Assembly (NCBI RefSeq): GCF_002374315.1 | Contig: NZ_NWUX01000016.1 | Location: forward strand, 1 to 64,000 | Direction of reading: 5' to 3' | Source: Vreelandella nigrificans | GTDB lineage: Bacteria > Pseudomonadota > Gammaproteobacteria > Pseudomonadales > Halomonadaceae | DNA length: 64,000 bases | Shown here: in pieces, positions 63,363 to 64,000 of the stretch | Numbering within the stretch: the first letter of the stretch is position 1 | Layout: each line of letters starts with the position of its first letter | Position numbers and translations under genes: made by a program | Notes under the pieces: model-generated | Databases searched by the model: none | What the model was told of the DNA's origin: nothing | The model's input: only the letters and a program-made list of their open reading frames with translations

Positions 63363-64000
63363 TCAGGCCGCTCGGCGTTGTCGTTTGGCGGCATGAGCCA
63401 CGGCGGCTTCACGAACCCAGGCACCGTTATCAATGGCGTTACGGCGTGCCTCTACACGCTCGCGGTTGCAGGGGCCGTTGCCCTTGACTACATCGAAGAA
63501 CTCTTGCCAATCGATTGCACCGAACTCGTAGTGGCCGGTCTCTTGGTTATATTTGAGATCCTGATCCGGAGCAGTGCAGCCCAGTAGCTCAAGCTGCGGC
63601 ACGGTTTGGTCAAGGAAGCGCTGGCGCAGCTCATCGTTGCTGTGGCGCTTGATCTTCCAGGCCATTGACTGGGCGCTGTTGGGAGAGTTTTCGTCGGATG
63701 GGCCGAACATCATCAGGGCTGGCCACCAGAAGCGGTTAATGGAGTCCTGCACCATGGCTTTTTGGTCGTCAGTGCCTTCTTGCATCATGGTCAGCAGAAT
63801 CTGATACCCCTGGCGCTGGTGGAAGCTCTCTTCCTTACACACACGAATCATGGCGCGTGCATAGGGGCCGTAAGAGGTGCGCTGTAGCGGTACCTGATTG
63901 ACGATTGCAGCGCCATCGACCAACCAGCCAATCGTGCCCATATCAGCCCAGTTGAGTGTTGGGTAGTTGAAGATGCTGGAGTACTTGGCGCGGCCGTCGT
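63363..64000 (-). CDS. paaA: Phenylacetyl-CoA epoxidase catalytic subunit PaaA, C-terminal part (right edge truncated)
   Basis: The frame is open to the window edge, giving 212 codons of a protein usually about 330 residues. It reads [20 protein letters not shown] at the edge, then [18 protein letters not shown] with the diiron ligands E and H. It epoxidises the ring of phenylacetyl-CoA. First structural gene of the paa operon on the minus strand. Confidence 0.96.
   Translation of the reverse strand, partial: DGRAKYSSIFNYPTLNWADMGTIGWLVDGAAIVNQVPLQRTSYGPYARAMIRVCKEESFHQRQGYQILLTMMQEGTDDQKAMVQDSINRFWWPALMMFGPSDENSPNSAQSMAWKIKRHSNDELRQRFLDQTVPQLELLGCTAPDQDLKYNQETGHYEFGAIDWQEFFDVVKGNGPCNRERVEARRNAIDNGAWVREAAVAHAAKRQRRAA

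Overview
The window looks like a chromosomal segment of a Halomonas-type gammaproteobacterium (Halomonadaceae). The call rests on gene content and protein style: a BCCT osmolyte carrier, many TRAP transporters, moderate GC, and aromatic-acid catabolic operons typical of halophilic gammaproteobacteria. I had no database search, so the genus is an inference. No rRNA, tRNA, CRISPR array or prophage was seen.

Layout. 1-2.0 kb: the 3' end of an IS110/IS1111-type transposase with its non-coding right flank, then an AbiJ-type (HEPN) abortive-infection protein and a 540-bp spacer carrying a repeated motif. 2.0-10.8 kb: a BCCT transporter, then a DctB/DctD-like two-component pair followed by a TAXI-type TRAP transporter with a plausible sigma-54 promoter. 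10.8-17.1 kb: a PAS-GGDEF cyclase, a YihY membrane protein, a DUF1090 periplasmic protein bracketed by a ~97-bp direct repeat, and a cobalamin-riboswitch operon btuFCD that ends in a pseudoazurin gene. 17.2-20.7 kb: one large SF1 helicase with a coiled-coil insert. 20.8-25.1 kb: IclR regulator, DAO-type oxidoreductase, NhaC-type antiporter and a LysE exporter. 25.1-34.0 kb: a LysR regulator, M20 peptidase, YfcC carrier and dipeptide epimerase, facing a TRAP operon (DctPQM) that ends in a VanX-type D-Ala-D-Ala dipeptidase; this looks like a dipeptide or peptidoglycan-fragment salvage locus.

34.3-64.0 kb is mainly an aromatic amino acid and aromatic acid catabolic island. hppD (with a Rieske ferredoxin downstream), an Lrp regulator, a PhhR/TyrR regulator and an NSS transporter preceded by two TyrR boxes handle tyrosine and 4-hydroxyphenylpyruvate. 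hmgA-fahA-maiA finish homogentisate to fumarate and acetoacetate. Upstream in that operon a flavin hydroxylase and a 66-residue DUF2783 protein resemble a two-component 3-hydroxyphenylacetate 6-hydroxylase, giving a second entry to homogentisate. A 1176-residue indolepyruvate:ferredoxin oxidoreductase can turn phenylpyruvate into phenylacetyl-CoA, and the paaABCDE-paaZ cluster at the right edge opens and cleaves that ring. A MarR regulator, a TRAP operon and an orphan TRAP binding protein that is a close paralogue appear tied to this by a shared palindromic operator.

A striking non-genic feature is a recurring class of short degenerate tandem repeats (12-15 bp unit, 3-7 copies) next to genes. 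In at least three cases the first copy includes the stop codon of the upstream gene.
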